43,421 nucleotides of DNA from an uncultured Caulobacterales bacterium (GTDB taxonomy: Bacteria > Pseudomonadota > Alphaproteobacteria > Caulobacterales > Caulobacteraceae), in assembly GCA_903858185.1 (NCBI GenBank), contig CAIOHT010000011.1, positions 1 to 43,421 on the forward strand. The letters run 5' to 3'. A program made the position numbers and the translations under genes. Positions 33,302 to 42,371 of the stretch are shown here, piece after piece; position 1 is the stretch's first letter, and the number at the start of each line of letters is the position of its first letter. Under the pieces are notes generated by a model. The model saw only the letters and a program-made list of their open reading frames with translations, did no database searches and was not told the origin of the DNA.

Positions 33302-34341
33302 TGGCCGACAAGTATCAGGCGGTCGGCTGGAACGGCTTCAAGCTGCGGTACGACCTGTGGATCGGCGGCGCGGTGGCGGCGTTCGTCATCGCCTACAGCG
33401 TCGCGGCGGTGCTGTCGCCGCCGACGGGAGACAGCTTCCATCCGGTGCAGATCGCCATGCGTGCCAGCGGCGCGGCGGCGTTCGCCCTGCTGACCGCCGT
33501 GCTGGCCATCGGCCCGCTGGCGAGGTTCGTCCCGGGCGTCGCGCCGCTGCTCTACAACCGCCGCCATGCCGGGGTGATGGTGGGCCTGATCGCGCTGGTC
33601 CACGCCGCGCTGGCGATCGGCTGGTACTATAGCTTTTCGCCGCTGAACCCGTTCGTCGCCCTGCTGGCGTCGCGCGCGCCTTCGCTGGCCGTCACCGCCG
33701 TTCCGTTCGAGCTGCTGGGCCTGGCCGCGCTGGCGATCCTGCTGGTGATGGCCGCGACCAGCCACGATCACTGGCTCAAGGTGCTCGGCGCCCCGCGCTG
33801 GAAGGCGCTGCACATGGCGGTCTACGGCGCCTATGCGCTGCTGGTCGGGCATGTGGCGTTCGGGATGCTGCAGGTCGAGCGGGCGGCGCTCTATCCGCGG
33901 ATGTTGCTGGGCGCCGCCGGAGGGCTGGCGTTGCTGCATCTGGCCGGGGCGCTGCGCGAGGCGCTCGCGGACCGACTGGCCGACCGCAAGGGCGACTGGC
34001 TGGACGCCGGCCCCGCCGCCGACATTCCCGAGGGCCGGGCCGTGATCATCGCCCCGGCCGGCGGCGAGCGGATCGCGGTCTGGCGCCATGAGGGACGGCT
34101 GTTTGCGCTGTCGGGCGTGTGCCCACACCAGAACGGCCCGCTCGGCGAAGGGCGGATCCTCGACGGCTGCATCACCTGTCCCTGGCACGGCTGGCAGTAC
34201 CGGCCGATGGACGGCCGCTCGCCGCCGCCGTTCGATGAGCGGGTCGACACCTATCCTGTGCGGATCGAGGCCGGGCGGGCGCTGGTGGGCGCGCAGCCTC
34301 TGCCCGCCGGGGCGACCAGCGAGGGAGTCCTGATCCTGTGA
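33301..34341 (+). CDS. Ferric-reductase-like transmembrane domain fused to a Rieske [2Fe-2S] domain
   Basis: 346 residues. Residues 20-225 form about six helices of the ferric reductase/MsrQ type. Candidate heme ligands are His89 and His101 in one helix and His171 and His184 in another. Residues 235-346 are a Rieske domain: Cys274-x-His276 (CPHQNGPLGEGR) and Cys293-x2-His296 (CPWHGWQY). The fusion suggests electron transfer between a quinol or heme b site and the iron-sulfur cluster, on the cytoplasmic side if the topology is as expected. Substrate unknown. Genes on both sides overlap it by 1 to 4 bases. Confidence 0.85.
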   Translation: MADKYQAVGWNGFKLRYDLWIGGAVAAFVIAYSVAAVLSPPTGDSFHPVQIAMRASGAAAFALLTAVLAIGPLARFVPGVAPLLYNRRHAGVMVGLIALVHAALAIGWYYSFSPLNPFVALLASRAPSLAVTAVPFELLGLAALAILLVMAATSHDHWLKVLGAPRWKALHMAVYGAYALLVGHVAFGMLQVERAALYPRMLLGAAGGLALLHLAGALREALADRLADRKGDWLDAGPAADIPEGRAVIIAPAGGERIAVWRHEGRLFALSGVCPHQNGPLGEGRILDGCITCPWHGWQYRPMDGRSPPPFDERVDTYPVRIEAGRALVGAQPLPAGATSEGVLIL

Positions 34342-35123
34342 CCCGCAAACCCCTGCGCCCGGGCGGTGGGCCGCTGTTCATCGGCTACGCCGCGCCGACC
34401 GACGGCCTCAGGCGGACGATGATGCTGGGCGGCTTGGCGGCCATGGCGGGCGCCGGCCTGACCGGGGCGGCGATGGCCGCCTTCAAGATGGCGCCCGGTC
34501 CCGGCGTCTGGGACCCGGGCAAGGTCCGGACCTGGCGCGGGCTGGTCGTCATGGACCCCTATCCGATGCTGCGCTTCGTCGAGGCGGACGGATCGGTGCG
34601 CACGGCGCTGCTCGGCTGCCCCGACAAGTGCGGGGCTCCGCTGGAAGTGGCCGAGTTCGCCGGCCGGATGGTCGATGTGCGCGGGTCGGCCGCGACGCGC
34701 GGCGGCCATCTGATGATCACCGCTGCTGCGCCGTTCGGCTGGATCACCGCGGCGGACGGCCCGGCCCCGCCCGCGACGCCCGCCGCCGAGACCCTCGGCG
34801 CCCTGACGCTCGAGGGCGAGCTGATGGACGCCAAATGCTGGCTGGGCGCGATGCGGCCTGGCGAAGGCCTGACCCACAAGGGATGCGCCGAGCTCTGCGT
34901 GCGGTCAGGCCTGCCGCTGCTGTTCGTCACCGGCGGACGGGAAGCGGAGCGGCGGGTGTTCATCGCCCTCGGCCCGGATGGCGAACGGCCCGAGACGGAC
35001 ATTCTGCCGTGGGTCGCCGATCCGGTGCGGGTGACCGGCGCGGTCAGCCGAAGCGCAGGCTGGCTGCAGCTGCGGCTGGCGCCGGGTCAGGTCGACCGGC
35101 TGCGGGCGCGGGGGCTTTCCTGA
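34338..35123 (+). CDS. Membrane-anchored Cys-containing protein, last gene of the redox module
   Basis: 261 residues from a GTG that overlaps the upstream stop (GTGA). A hydrophobic segment at about 27-50 (RRTMMLGGLAAMAGAGLTGA) anchors it. The outer part has GCPDKCGAPLE and, near the middle, LEGELMDAKCWLGAMRPGEG followed by THKGCAELCVRSGLPLLFV. This Cys/His-rich stretch looks like a metal or heme binding site and seems highly constrained. No named family is claimed. It ends directly against the convergent Sel1 gene with no intergenic base. Confidence 0.75.
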   Translation: MTRKPLRPGGGPLFIGYAAPTDGLRRTMMLGGLAAMAGAGLTGAAMAAFKMAPGPGVWDPGKVRTWRGLVVMDPYPMLRFVEADGSVRTALLGCPDKCGAPLEVAEFAGRMVDVRGSAATRGGHLMITAAAPFGWITAADGPAPPATPAAETLGALTLEGELMDAKCWLGAMRPGEGLTHKGCAELCVRSGLPLLFVTGGREAERRVFIALGPDGERPETDILPWVADPVRVTGAVSRSAGWLQLRLAPGQVDRLRARGLS

Positions 35124-36293
35124 TCAGTCCTTGCCCGACCGCATGCCGGTGAACGCGGCCCAGGGGTCGGCGTAGAAGCGGGCGAGGCCCTTGCGGTACC
35201 AGGCCAGCGCCTGCGCCGGATCGCGCTCGACGCCGACGCCATCGGCGTACTGGCGGGCCAGCAGGGTGGCGCCGAGGGGATAGCCCTGGTCGGCGGCGGC
35301 GCGGAACAGCCTGGCCGCCAGCGCCGGGTCCTTCGCCACGCCCTTGCCGTCCAGCAGCATCAGTCCGAGGGTCAACTGCGACTTGCCGTCGCCCTTCCTG
35401 GCCTGTTCGCCAATCGTCGCAGCCGCCCGGCCGCCGAGCATGATCCGGTTCAGGTCGAGGATCACGATCGCCAGCGCGATGCCGCGGCCTTCGGCCTTGC
35501 GCATCCAGATCAGGGCGGCTTCGGGATCGGCCTCGACGCCGTCGCCGGCCTCGTAGGCCAGGGACAGACGCCAGGCGGCCGCCGCCGATTTCGCCTCGGC
35601 GGCCTTGCGGAACAGGTCAAGGGCGGCCGGCTGGTCGCGCGGAACGCCGCGGCCGAGGCTGGTCATCATCGCCAGGTCATAGTCGGCTTCCGGCAGGTTC
35701 AGCGCCGAGGCGGCCCTGACCAGCCGCAAGGCCTCGGCGTCGTCGGCCGCGCCCGTCTCGCCCGACAGCAGCTGGCCGGCGAGATTGATCATCGCCTGGC
35801 CGTCGCCCAGGTCGGCCGCCTTGCGGAACCAGCCGGCCGCCGCAGCGGGATCCTTCGGCAGCGCCTTGCCGTCCGTGAGGGCGACGCCGAGATTGAAGGT
35901 CGCGTCGACCGATCCGGCGGCGGCGGCCTTGACCAGCCAGTCCTGACCCGTCGCGGCGTTCTGCAGCGGTGCGGCGGTGGTCAGGAAGAAAACGCCGAGC
36001 GTGTTCATCGCCTGCGGATCGCCGGCGCGGGCGTCAGGCAGGGTCGCGACGGTGAAGCCCTGGGGCTTCCGGGCGTAGGTCAGGCCCCGCTCGCCATCGG
36101 GGCAGTAGAGGCTGGGCGTCGCATCCGGCCGCCTGGCCGACCGGCGCCATTCGCAGGCCGGCGGTGCCTCGACGTCGGTCAGCACGACCTCCGTCGGGGG
36201 CGGGGGCTTTGCGGCCTGCGCCGGGCTCACGGTCAGGAGCATGGGCAGCAGGAGGCTCGCGACGAACAGTCTGGCGGTCACGGCAGGTCTCAC
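35124..36293 (-). CDS. Exported Sel1-repeat protein
   Basis: 389 residues from a GTG at 36293; a GTG at 36281 is also possible. A Sec signal peptide (LFVASLLLPMLLTVSPAQAA) precedes a domain with Cys and then at least six Sel1-like repeats of about 36 residues, for example NLGVALTDGKALPKDPAAAAGWFRKAADLG and GLMLLDGKGVAKDPALAARLFRAA. Sel1 repeats make an alpha-solenoid for protein-protein contacts, often in envelope signalling. No enzyme domain is present. Confidence 0.85.
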   Translation of the reverse strand: MRPAVTARLFVASLLLPMLLTVSPAQAAKPPPPTEVVLTDVEAPPACEWRRSARRPDATPSLYCPDGERGLTYARKPQGFTVATLPDARAGDPQAMNTLGVFFLTTAAPLQNAATGQDWLVKAAAAGSVDATFNLGVALTDGKALPKDPAAAAGWFRKAADLGDGQAMINLAGQLLSGETGAADDAEALRLVRAASALNLPEADYDLAMMTSLGRGVPRDQPAALDLFRKAAEAKSAAAAWRLSLAYEAGDGVEADPEAALIWMRKAEGRGIALAIVILDLNRIMLGGRAAATIGEQARKGDGKSQLTLGLMLLDGKGVAKDPALAARLFRAAADQGYPLGATLLARQYADGVGVERDPAQALAWYRKGLARFYADPWAAFTGMRSGKD

Positions 36294-36308
36294 TCGGCGA
36301 TGGAGGCG

Positions 36309-37163
36309 TTACAGGGCGCGCGCGCGGAAGGTGTCGCACTGGGCGGGGTCGCCGGTGTCGTAGCCGCGCTTGAACCAGCGCATGCGCTGGTCAGACGTGC
36401 CGTGGGTGAAGGCGTCGGGGACGACGCGGCCCTGGGTCTTGCGCTGGATGGTGTCGTCGCCGACCGCGCTGGCTGCGGCCAGACCCTCGGCGATGTCGCC
36501 CTCTTCCAGAGCGACCTGGCCCGCCGTCGCCGCGCCCGTGCGGGCGGCCCAGACGCCGGCGTAGCAGTCCGCCTGCAGTTCGACCCGGACCTGGCGGCCA
36601 CCGTCGCCCTGCATCCGCGCGCCGTGCGGCGCGGACAGTTCGCCGCGCAGGTTCTGCACATGGTGGCCGATCTCGTGAGCGATGACATAGGCGCGGGCGA
36701 AGTCGCCGGCCGCGCCGAAGCGGGTCTCGAGCTCGTTCCAGAAGGTCAGGTCGAGATATACCTTCTTGTCCGCCGGACAGTAGAACGGTCCCATCGCCGC
36801 CTCGCCGCGGCCGCAGGCGGTCGGGGTCGCTTCGCTGTAGAGCACCATCCCGGCCGTCGGCGTGTAGGCCGCGCCGGACTGCCTGAAGATGTCGGTCCAG
36901 ACGGTCGTGGTCGAGGTCTCGACCGCGCCGACGAAGCGGCCGGCCTCGTCCTCGGGCGTTCCGCGCGCGACCTGCTGCGACGCGGCGCCGCCCGTGATGT
37001 CGGTGACCGCGCTGATCATCTGTCGCGGCTCGATGTCGAAGACGAACACCCCGACGAGCACGGCCACCACCCCGCCGATGCCGAGCCCGCCGGCCGCGAC
37101 GCCAGGACCCAGACCGCGCCGGTCTTCGATGTTTCCAGACTGCTTGCCGCCCTGCCAGCGCAT
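36309..37163 (-). CDS. Neutral zinc metallopeptidase (YpfJ family)
   Basis: 284 residues. One N-terminal membrane helix (about 21-43) anchors a zincin domain with AHEIGHHVQN (His163, Glu164, His167) and the downstream third-ligand helix ELQADCYAGVWA. MRWQGGKQSGNIEDRRG at the N-terminus and CPADKKVYLDLTFW are typical of the YpfJ/PF04228 family. The target is unknown. It lies 15 bp upstream of the Sel1 gene on the same strand, so the two may be co-transcribed. Confidence 0.9.
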   Translation of the reverse strand: MRWQGGKQSGNIEDRRGLGPGVAAGGLGIGGVVAVLVGVFVFDIEPRQMISAVTDITGGAASQQVARGTPEDEAGRFVGAVETSTTTVWTDIFRQSGAAYTPTAGMVLYSEATPTACGRGEAAMGPFYCPADKKVYLDLTFWNELETRFGAAGDFARAYVIAHEIGHHVQNLRGELSAPHGARMQGDGGRQVRVELQADCYAGVWAARTGAATAGQVALEEGDIAEGLAAASAVGDDTIQRKTQGRVVPDAFTHGTSDQRMRWFKRGYDTGDPAQCDTFRARAL

Positions 37164-37244
37164 CGCCGTGTCTCCGTCCGTTCAGGATTTACGCTGGGGC
37201 GCCGGGGGCGGTTCGTCCAGTAGTGTTCGCCTGAATGGGGAGTT

Positions 37245-37322
37245 GGGGACATGTACCGAAGGTACTTGTCCCCTAAACCCGGCCGCTCGATGAGGGGACA
37301 CGTACCTGCGGTACATGTCCCC
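37245..37322. repeat. Inverted pair of GGGGACATGTACC palindromes (copy 4)
   Basis: Units at 37245-37273 and 37294-37322 in inverted orientation, 20 bp apart. The first has one change (GGTACTTGTCCCC). The pair ends four bases before the stop codon of the first TPR gene. Confidence 0.8.
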
Positions 37323-37326
37323 GGCA

Positions 37327-37878
37327 CTACGGCCTGCTGACGGTGAACCGGGTCAGCTGTCGGGCCGGGAGGAGCCAGTCGGGGGCGAGGTCCTGGGCCT
37401 TGCGGTAGTCGAAATAGGCGGCACGGGCGTCGCCCAGGGACTCCTGGACCAGCGCACGGTTGTAGAAGGCCTTGGCCGGCTCATCGACGCCGATCGCCAG
37501 GCCGCGATCTATCTCCGCCAGCGCGCCGGCGTAGTCCTTGTCGGCCATCAGGGCCACGCCGCGATTGACGAAGGCCTCGCCGAGCGTGGGCTCCAGGGAG
37601 ATAGCCTTGTCGAAGTCCGCGCGCGCCTCGCCGTAGGCCCGGGTGCGCAGCAGCATGACGCCGCGATTGACCAGGGTGCCCGCGCGATCCCGCCGGACCA
37701 GCCGCTCCTCAGAGAGGGAGCGGCTGCACAGCACGATGGCATCCCGGTCGCTGCGTCCGTCAAAGGCCGCCTTCGAGCAGTCGGCGGCGAGGCCGGAGCC
37801 GACCACCAGCACGGAGGCGGCGGCGGGCCCGGCCAGAGCGGCCAGGGCGACCGCGATCAGTCCGGTGCGTCCGATCAT
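37327..37878 (-). CDS. Exported TPR protein (paralogue 1)
   Basis: 183 residues. A signal peptide (to about residue 21) is followed by CSKAAFDGRSDRDAIVLCSRSL and three TPR units, for example GTLVNRGVMLLRTRAYGEARADFDKAISLEP. It is clearly homologous to the gene at 37888-38448, 9 bp upstream, with the same domain order and similar length. It is a periplasmic scaffold-like protein of unknown partner. Confidence 0.85.
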   Translation of the reverse strand: MIGRTGLIAVALAALAGPAAASVLVVGSGLAADCSKAAFDGRSDRDAIVLCSRSLSEERLVRRDRAGTLVNRGVMLLRTRAYGEARADFDKAISLEPTLGEAFVNRGVALMADKDYAGALAEIDRGLAIGVDEPAKAFYNRALVQESLGDARAAYFDYRKAQDLAPDWLLPARQLTRFTVSRP

Positions 37879-37887
37879 CGCCCGCCC

Positions 37888-38448
37888 CTATTTCGGAGTC
37901 ACGGTGAAGCGGGCCAGCTCCTTGCGGGGCGCGTCCCAGCCAGGAGCGATTTCCAGCGCCTTGTTGTAGTCGCGCCAAGCCGCCGCCATGTCGTCGAGGC
38001 CTTCCCAGGCCAGCGCCCGGTTGAAGTAGGCCTTCTCCGGCTCGTCGGCGCCGAGAGCGAGACCCTTGTCGATGTCGGTCAGGCCCTCCTGCCAGCGGCG
38101 CTGGGCGATCAGGGCCGCGCCGCGGTTGACGAAGGCCTCGCCGAGCGCCGGCTGCAGCCGGATGGCGGTGTCGAAGTCGCGGTTGGCGGCCGCGAAGGCC
38201 TTGCGACGCAGCTGGATTACCCCGCGATTGACGAGTGTGGCGGCGCGGTCACGCTTGACCAGGCTCTCGGTCTCGAGCGCGTAGGTACAGGTGCTCAGGG
38301 AATAGTCGTCCGACCGGCCGTCGAGCGCGAAGCGGGAACAGGCGTCGGCGAGGCCGCCCCCGATAACGAAGGCCGCGCCCGAAGCCGGGGCGGATACTGC
38401 GAGAGACATGGCCAGTGCGGCCGACGCGAACACGACTTTGGGGGTCAT
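37888..38448 (-). CDS. Exported TPR protein (paralogue 2)
   Basis: 186 residues from the ATG at 38448 behind AGGAG. A signal peptide and CSRFALDGRSDDYSLSTCTYAL are followed by TPRs such as ATLVNRGVIQLRRKAFAAANRDFDTAIRLQP. Shared blocks with paralogue 1 (VKRDRA/VRRDRA, TLVNRGV, LGEAFVNRG, FYNRAL/YFNRAL) show a tandem duplication that has diverged. Two conserved Cys before the TPRs could form a disulfide. Confidence 0.85.
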   Translation of the reverse strand: MTPKVVFASAALAMSLAVSAPASGAAFVIGGGLADACSRFALDGRSDDYSLSTCTYALETESLVKRDRAATLVNRGVIQLRRKAFAAANRDFDTAIRLQPALGEAFVNRGAALIAQRRWQEGLTDIDKGLALGADEPEKAYFNRALAWEGLDDMAAAWRDYNKALEIAPGWDAPRKELARFTVTPK

Positions 38449-38519
38449 TCCGGGCTCCTCCCCTGCGTGAGCTTTGACATAGTGTGCATACCACGAATTT
38501 CCAGACAGAGAGTCGCCTG

Positions 38520-39518
38520 ATGAATCTTGCCCGCTTCGCCCGCGCCCGTTTCGCCCATCTGCCGACGCCGCTGGAGCCTGCGCCCCGGCTGAGCGCCGAA
38601 CTGGGCATCGACCTGTGGATCAAGCGCGACGACTGCACGGGCCTGGCCGGCGGCGGCAACAAGACCCGCAAGCTGGAGTTCCTGGTCGGGGAAGCGCTGG
38701 AACAGGGCGCCGACACGCTGATCACCCAGGGCGCCGTCCAGTCCAACCACGTTCGCCAGACGGCCGCGGCCGCCGCCAGCTTCGGCATGGCCTGCGAGAT
38801 CGTGCTGGAGAACCGTACAGGCAACCAGGCGGTCGACTATGTCGGCTCCGGCAACGTGCTGCTCGACCGGCTGCTGGGCGCGAAGATCCGCACGGTGCCG
38901 GCCGGCCTGGACATGAACGCCGAGATGGAGGTCAACGCCGCTGCCGTCCGCAAGCGGGGCGGGGTTCCCTACATCATTCCCGGCGGCGGCTCGAATGCCG
39001 TCGGCGCGCTCGGCTATGTCGACTGCGCGCTGGAGCTGGCGGCCCAGGCCAACGACGAGGGTCTGGTCATCGACCGGCTGGTCACCGCCACCGGCAGCGC
39101 CGGGACCCATGCGGGCCTCGTCGCCGGCATGGCCGTCAGCGGCGCCGACATCCCGGTGCTGGGCATCGGCGTTCGGGCGCCGAAGGAGAAGCAGGAGACG
39201 AACGTCTTCAACCTGGCCGTCGAGACCGCCGCCCTGCTGGGTCATCCCGAGCGGGTGACACGGGAGATGGTCGTGGCCGACTGTGACTATGTCGGCGCGG
39301 GCTATGGCCTGATCGATCAGGCCGTTGTCGACGCCCTGACCCTGGCCGCGCGGACCGAAGGGCTGCTGCTTGATCCCGTCTATACCGGCAAGGCAATGAA
39401 GGGCCTGATCGCGCTGTCGAAGGCCGGCGCGTTCGAGGGCGAGACCGTGGTCTTCCTGCACACGGGCGGCGCCCAGGGCCTGTTCGGCTACCAGGGCGAG
39501 CTGGACGGCATGCTGTGA
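38520..39518 (+). CDS. dcyD: D-cysteine desulfhydrase
   Basis: 332 residues from the ATG at 38520 (AGAGAG upstream); a GTG at 38484 is less likely. It is a PLP enzyme of the ACC deaminase/D-cysteine desulfhydrase family: PLP-Lys48 in [36 protein letters not shown] and [15 protein letters not shown]. It degrades D-cysteine to pyruvate, H2S and ammonia. Its stop overlaps the GTG of a racemase gene, so the pair is an operon for D-amino acid handling. It is divergent from the TPR genes. Confidence 0.9.
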   Translation: MNLARFARARFAHLPTPLEPAPRLSAELGIDLWIKRDDCTGLAGGGNKTRKLEFLVGEALEQGADTLITQGAVQSNHVRQTAAAAASFGMACEIVLENRTGNQAVDYVGSGNVLLDRLLGAKIRTVPAGLDMNAEMEVNAAAVRKRGGVPYIIPGGGSNAVGALGYVDCALELAAQANDEGLVIDRLVTATGSAGTHAGLVAGMAVSGADIPVLGIGVRAPKEKQETNVFNLAVETAALLGHPERVTREMVVADCDYVGAGYGLIDQAVVDALTLAARTEGLLLDPVYTGKAMKGLIALSKAGAFEGETVVFLHTGGAQGLFGYQGELDGML

Positions 39519-40180
39519 AAACCCTCGGCGTACTGGGTGGCATGGGGCCGGCGGCGACGGTCGACTTTCTGGCCAGGCTGCAGGCCGCGACACCGGCGGC
39601 CCGTGATCAGGATCATCTGAGGGTGCTGGTCGATCTCAACCCGCAGGTGCCCGACCGCAACGCCGGCGACAGCGCGCCCGGTCCGGTGATGAGCGCGATG
39701 GCGGTGGGGCTAAGGAACGCCGGCGCGGAGGTCCTGGCGATCGCCTGCAATACGGCCCACGCCTGGTCCGGCGAGATCGAGGCTGCGGCGGGCCTGCCGC
39801 TGATCGACATGATCGCGGTCGCCTGCGAAGCCGCGCGGGATACCGGCGCCCGGCGGGTGGGCGTCATGGGCACGGCCCTGGCGCGGGACCTCTACGCCGA
39901 CCGCCTGCGGACCATGGGACTGGAGCCGGTTCCGCCAACAGCAGCCGACGCAGCGGCGTTCATGACCCTGCTCTACCGGATCAAGGGCGGCGACCTCGGC
40001 CCCGAGGTCGCGGCAGGCATGGCGGCGCTCGCCGGCGCCCTGTGCGATGCCGGAGCCGAGGCAGTCATCGCAGGCTGCACCGAAGTCCCGCTGGTGCTGT
40101 CGGGTGAGAAACTGACCATCCCGCTGATCGACGCCGGGCAGACTCTCGCCGAGCGGTGCGTCGCGGTCTGCCGGAGCTGA
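39515..40180 (+). CDS. Aspartate/glutamate racemase family protein
   Basis: 221 residues from a GTG overlapping the desulfhydrase stop (GTGA). The two catalytic cysteines are Cys78 (IACNTAHAW) and Cys188 (IAGCTEVPL), one per half as expected for cofactor-independent racemases. [16 protein letters not shown] is the usual start. The substrate may be aspartate, glutamate or another amino acid. Coupling to a D-cysteine desulfhydrase hints at a role in D-amino acid turnover, possibly feeding or balancing that enzyme. Confidence 0.9.
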   Translation: MKTLGVLGGMGPAATVDFLARLQAATPAARDQDHLRVLVDLNPQVPDRNAGDSAPGPVMSAMAVGLRNAGAEVLAIACNTAHAWSGEIEAAAGLPLIDMIAVACEAARDTGARRVGVMGTALARDLYADRLRTMGLEPVPPTAADAAAFMTLLYRIKGGDLGPEVAAGMAALAGALCDAGAEAVIAGCTEVPLVLSGEKLTIPLIDAGQTLAERCVAVCRS

Positions 40181-40298
40181 CGGTCGACGGGGCGCCGACA
40201 GAAAACGTCAGGTTTGACCCCCTGTTTGGGGTATGACGTTGCTGTTATCCAGTCACATATGGTGAGTGTCACCTGTATCACTTGGGGGAGTTCCTGTC

Positions 40299-40772
40299 GT
40301 GAAGAAGATCATCGCCGCCGCGGTTGCGCTCAGCGCCCTGGCCCTGGCCGCCTCGCCGGCTGCCGCCTACACCTATCCGGCCGCCGGCGTCACGGCCCAG
40401 GAAGTCGCCGCCGTGCTCAAGGCCAAGGGCCTGCCCGCCGAAATCGCCACTGACGATGGCGGCGATCCCATGATCAAGAGCAAGTCCGATGACCTGAACT
40501 GGCGGATCTACTTCTACCAGTGCGAAAAGGGTCGCTGCTCCAGCATCCAGTTCTCGTCGGGCTTCGACCTCGACGATGGCCTGTCGCTGGCAAAGTGCAA
40601 CGAGTGGAACTTCACCAAGCGGTTCGGCCGCTGCGCGCTCGACGCCGAGATGGACCCCTATACCCGCTACGACATCGATGTGGCCAAGGGCTACACCTCG
40701 GAGACGCTGACCTACGCGCTCGAGACCTGGATGCTGATCGTTCCGACGTTCTCGGAATTCATCGGCTACTGA
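40299..40772 (+). CDS. Exported YbjN domain protein
   Basis: 157 residues from a GTG at 40299, with GGGGGAG eight bases upstream. A Sec signal (VKKIIAAAVALSALALAASP) is followed by a YbjN domain: VTAQEVAAVLKAKGLPAEI, WRIYFYQCEKGRCSSIQFSSG and FTKRFGRCALDAEMDPYTRYD. YbjN resembles type III secretion chaperones and its role in bacteria is unclear. The exported form with Cys pairs is common in alphaproteobacteria. It is followed by a likely terminator. Confidence 0.85.
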   Translation: MKKIIAAAVALSALALAASPAAAYTYPAAGVTAQEVAAVLKAKGLPAEIATDDGGDPMIKSKSDDLNWRIYFYQCEKGRCSSIQFSSGFDLDDGLSLAKCNEWNFTKRFGRCALDAEMDPYTRYDIDVAKGYTSETLTYALETWMLIVPTFSEFIGY

Positions 40773-40827
40773 GACCGCTGACGGCGGGCGGCCAGGCCGT
40801 CCGCCGGGATGTCGCGAGACGCCATAG

Positions 40828-40868
40828 CGCCCGGCCGCCGTCCGTTCGGCGCGCCGGGCGTTTGTCTG
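40828..40868 (+). terminator. Probable terminator of the YbjN gene
   Basis: CGCCCGGC (40828-40835) and GCCGGGCG (40853-40860) pair, then TTTGTCTGT follows on the plus strand. It lies between convergent genes. Confidence 0.55.
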
Positions 40869-40875
40869 TCCCGGT

Positions 40876-42285
40876 TCAGACGCCCGCCGCGTCGTCCCGA
40901 TCGTCCAGCCGCCGCCGGATGTGGCCGTGGGCCTCCGCGTCAAGCCGGTAGCCGCTGATGAACCAGACCGCCAGCAGCGCCAGGATCGCCGGACCGAGGC
41001 AGAACAGCAATTGCAGCGTCAGCAGGGCCGTCGGGCTGTTGCCCCCCGAGAGTTCGGCGACGAAACCGACCTCCTTGAGCAGGAACAGGCTGCCGCCGAC
41101 CGCGAGCATCGAGCCGATCTTGATCGAGCCCGTCAGCAGGGAGAACAACAGGCCGGTGCGGTCCACGCCGCTTTCAAGTCGCTCCTCGTCGGCCACGTCG
41201 GCCATCATCGCCTTGAGCATGATCGGGCCCGAGGCATAGGGCAGACCGGCGAGGAACATGATCGCGAAACCGAGCCAGAGGATGTTGGGCAGGAACATCA
41301 CCCCCAACTGCATGATGGCCCAGGCGACGCCCGCGATCATCAGCGCGCGGTGCTTGCCCAGCCGGCGGGCGACGACCCGCCAGATCGGCGCCCCGGCAAG
41401 GGCGCCGACGAAGAACAGGATCAGCATCAGGCCGGCCATGCCCCGCTCGATCCCGCGAACGGCGTCGAAGAAGAAGAACAGCAGCAGCCCGGACACCGAG
41501 AGGGCCGTGCCCCAGCAGATGTCGGCCGCCAGCACCCGCAGAACTGATCCGCGGCGGAGCATCGCGATGATATGCGACAGCCGCGGCGTCTCGTGGTGCG
41601 GCTTCGCCGCCGGCTCTCCGGTCGCAGCCAGCGCCAGCAGGGTGGCCAGCGGCAGGGTGATGATGGTGAACCAGCCCATCGCCTTGACCCCGGTCGAGAA
41701 GTCTCCGCCGAAGCCGAACTTGACGATCGGCGGCATGAGCAGGATTGCGATGGTTCCGAAGACCGACATCGCCTGCCACCAGCCATAGACCCGCGAGCGC
41801 TCGTCGTAGCCCGGCGCGACGGTCGCGGCCCAGGCCATGTGGCCGAGTTGTGACATCGACTGCCCGCTGTAGCCGACGATCAGCCAGAGCAGGATATAGG
41901 CTCCGCCAATGCCCGGACTGGCCATGAACAGCATGTAGGTCGCCAGGATCGCCACCGGTGCGCCGAGCACGAACCAGGGCCTGAACCGGCCCCAGCGCGA
42001 GCGGGTCCGGTCCATCAGCAGGCCGACCGCCGGGTCGAACCACAGGTCGAAGAAGCGCACGACCATGAAGGCCCAGGCCAGTTCGGCCAGATCGACCTTG
42101 AGATCCTGGGCGTAATAGTTGGGCAGGTAGGCCGTCACCGGCAGCATCATGGCGGCCAGCGGAATCGTCGGGGTGGCAAAGGCCAGCAACCTCCACAAGG
42201 GCATCCGCGCCTCGCCCCCGCCGGCCCGGCTGACCTGGGTCGCCGTTACGGGGGAGGCCTTGGCCGGGTCCAATTCCACTGACAC
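40876..42285 (-). CDS. MFS transporter, GPH (MelB-like) family, second copy
   Basis: 469 residues from a GTG at 42285 with GGGGAG upstream. Twelve helices. DLWFDPAVGLLMDRTRSRWGRFRPWFVL carries the GPH cation-binding signature (Asp residues in helix 2 and the adjacent loop), and MMADVADEERLESG the second-half signature. It is only distantly related to the transporter at 26049. Substrate probably a sugar conjugate; no catabolic gene is adjacent. Confidence 0.85.
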   Translation of the reverse strand: MSVELDPAKASPVTATQVSRAGGGEARMPLWRLLAFATPTIPLAAMMLPVTAYLPNYYAQDLKVDLAELAWAFMVVRFFDLWFDPAVGLLMDRTRSRWGRFRPWFVLGAPVAILATYMLFMASPGIGGAYILLWLIVGYSGQSMSQLGHMAWAATVAPGYDERSRVYGWWQAMSVFGTIAILLMPPIVKFGFGGDFSTGVKAMGWFTIITLPLATLLALAATGEPAAKPHHETPRLSHIIAMLRRGSVLRVLAADICWGTALSVSGLLLFFFFDAVRGIERGMAGLMLILFFVGALAGAPIWRVVARRLGKHRALMIAGVAWAIMQLGVMFLPNILWLGFAIMFLAGLPYASGPIMLKAMMADVADEERLESGVDRTGLLFSLLTGSIKIGSMLAVGGSLFLLKEVGFVAELSGGNSPTALLTLQLLFCLGPAILALLAVWFISGYRLDAEAHGHIRRRLDDRDDAAGV

Positions 42286-42371
42286 TCTGAACTCCCCGCG
42301 CTGTCCCCCTCTTTGCGGGGTGGTCCGACGATGTTCCGACGCTAGCGTTCGCGGCGCAAGGGAGCGCTGCG

